14,407 nucleotides of DNA from DATAEK01 sp036258055 (GTDB lineage Bacteria > Acidobacteriota > Vicinamibacteria > Vicinamibacterales > 2-12-FULL-66-21), in assembly GCA_036258055.1 (NCBI GenBank), contig DATAEK010000337.1, positions 1-14,407 of the forward strand. The letters are read 5' to 3'. Each line of letters begins with the position of its first letter. Positions within the stretch are counted from its first letter, which is position 1. The notes below the pieces were generated by a model, which saw only the letters and a list, made by a program, of their open reading frames with translations, was not told the origin of the DNA and made no database searches. The position numbers were made by a program, and so were the translations under genes. Shown here one piece after another: positions 14,295 to 14,407 of this stretch.

Positions 14295-14326
14295 CCACGG
14301 ATCGTTCTCATACTTCAGGAGCATCC

Positions 14327-14407
14327 ATGGCAGCAGGTTCAGGACCTATCAAGGTGATGCACGTCGGCCTCGGGCCGATCGGCATCGGCGTCGTCAAACA
14401 GGTGGCG
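14327..14407 (+). CDS. Dihydrodipicolinate reductase-like NAD(P)-binding protein, N-terminal fragment
   Basis: Only the first 27 codons are in the window; the gene runs off the right edge. They read MAAGSGPIKVMHVGLGPIGI and then GVVKQVA. This is a first beta strand followed by a G-L-G-P-I-G dinucleotide-binding loop and the start of a helix. The I-K-V-x-x-V-G-L-G-P-I-G pattern is seen at the start of proteins annotated as dihydrodipicolinate reductase-like or 2,4-diaminopentanoate dehydrogenase-like. Those reduce or oxidise amino-acid-type substrates with NAD(P). Other Rossmann proteins such as Gfo/Idh/MocA oxidoreductases cannot be ruled out. The start is well supported by CAGGAG (14316-14321) 5 nt before ATG and the -10 box upstream. 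Confidence 0.6.
   Translation, partial: MAAGSGPIKVMHVGLGPIGIGVVKQVA

Overview
The window is about 14.4 kb of high-GC, densely packed bacterial DNA. It carries ten complete protein-coding genes, a partial gene at each edge and one probable gene remnant. No rRNA, tRNA, CRISPR array, transposase or phage gene was seen. The large TonB-dependent receptor has a signal peptide, an N-terminal carboxypeptidase-regulatory-like domain and a terminal Phe, so the cell is Gram-negative. Such a receptor together with HAF-repeat, pectinesterase and vanadium haloperoxidase-like secreted proteins in a GC-rich genome fits a soil Acidobacteriota, perhaps Vicinamibacteria. The lineage is an inference from gene content only.

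Layout. 1-135 (+) is the C-terminus of an acyl-CoA dehydrogenase-like flavoprotein. 292-747 (+) is a VOC/PhnB-like protein, convergent with 777-1274 (-), a DUF5655-like protein with a Cys/His N-terminus and a lysine/arginine-rich tail. 1416-3149 (+) is a secreted pectinesterase flanked by Ig-like domains; it overlaps a stand-alone LigD-type ATP-dependent DNA ligase (3146-4126, +). 4217-5521 (-) is a secreted HAF-repeat protein, divergent from an SDR-fold protein (5765-6544, +) that lacks the usual catalytic residues. 6581-7135 (-) is a GNAT acetyltransferase. 7175-8452 (-) is a secreted vanadium-dependent haloperoxidase-family protein. 8453-8830 holds a palindrome and an ankyrin-repeat remnant. 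8831-10039 (-) is a membrane-anchored SGNH hydrolase. It is divergent from a Tat-signal, sarcosine-oxidase-like flavoprotein (10183-11394, +). 11550-14177 (+) is the TonB-dependent receptor, and 14327-14407 (+) is the start of a dihydrodipicolinate-reductase-like protein.

How the genes relate. Most of the products are exported or act at the envelope: pectinesterase, HAF protein, haloperoxidase, SGNH hydrolase, Tat oxidase and receptor. This looks like an accessory neighbourhood for dealing with the outside world, not one operon, because strands alternate and most genes appear to have their own promoter. The only tight coupling is pectinesterase-ligase. No single new multi-gene system is evident. 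The most notable signals are the active-site-less SDR, a possible leaderless GTG start with a perfect -10 box, several perfect palindromes just upstream of start codons, and a shared TCCTG-rich motif at two convergent gene ends.
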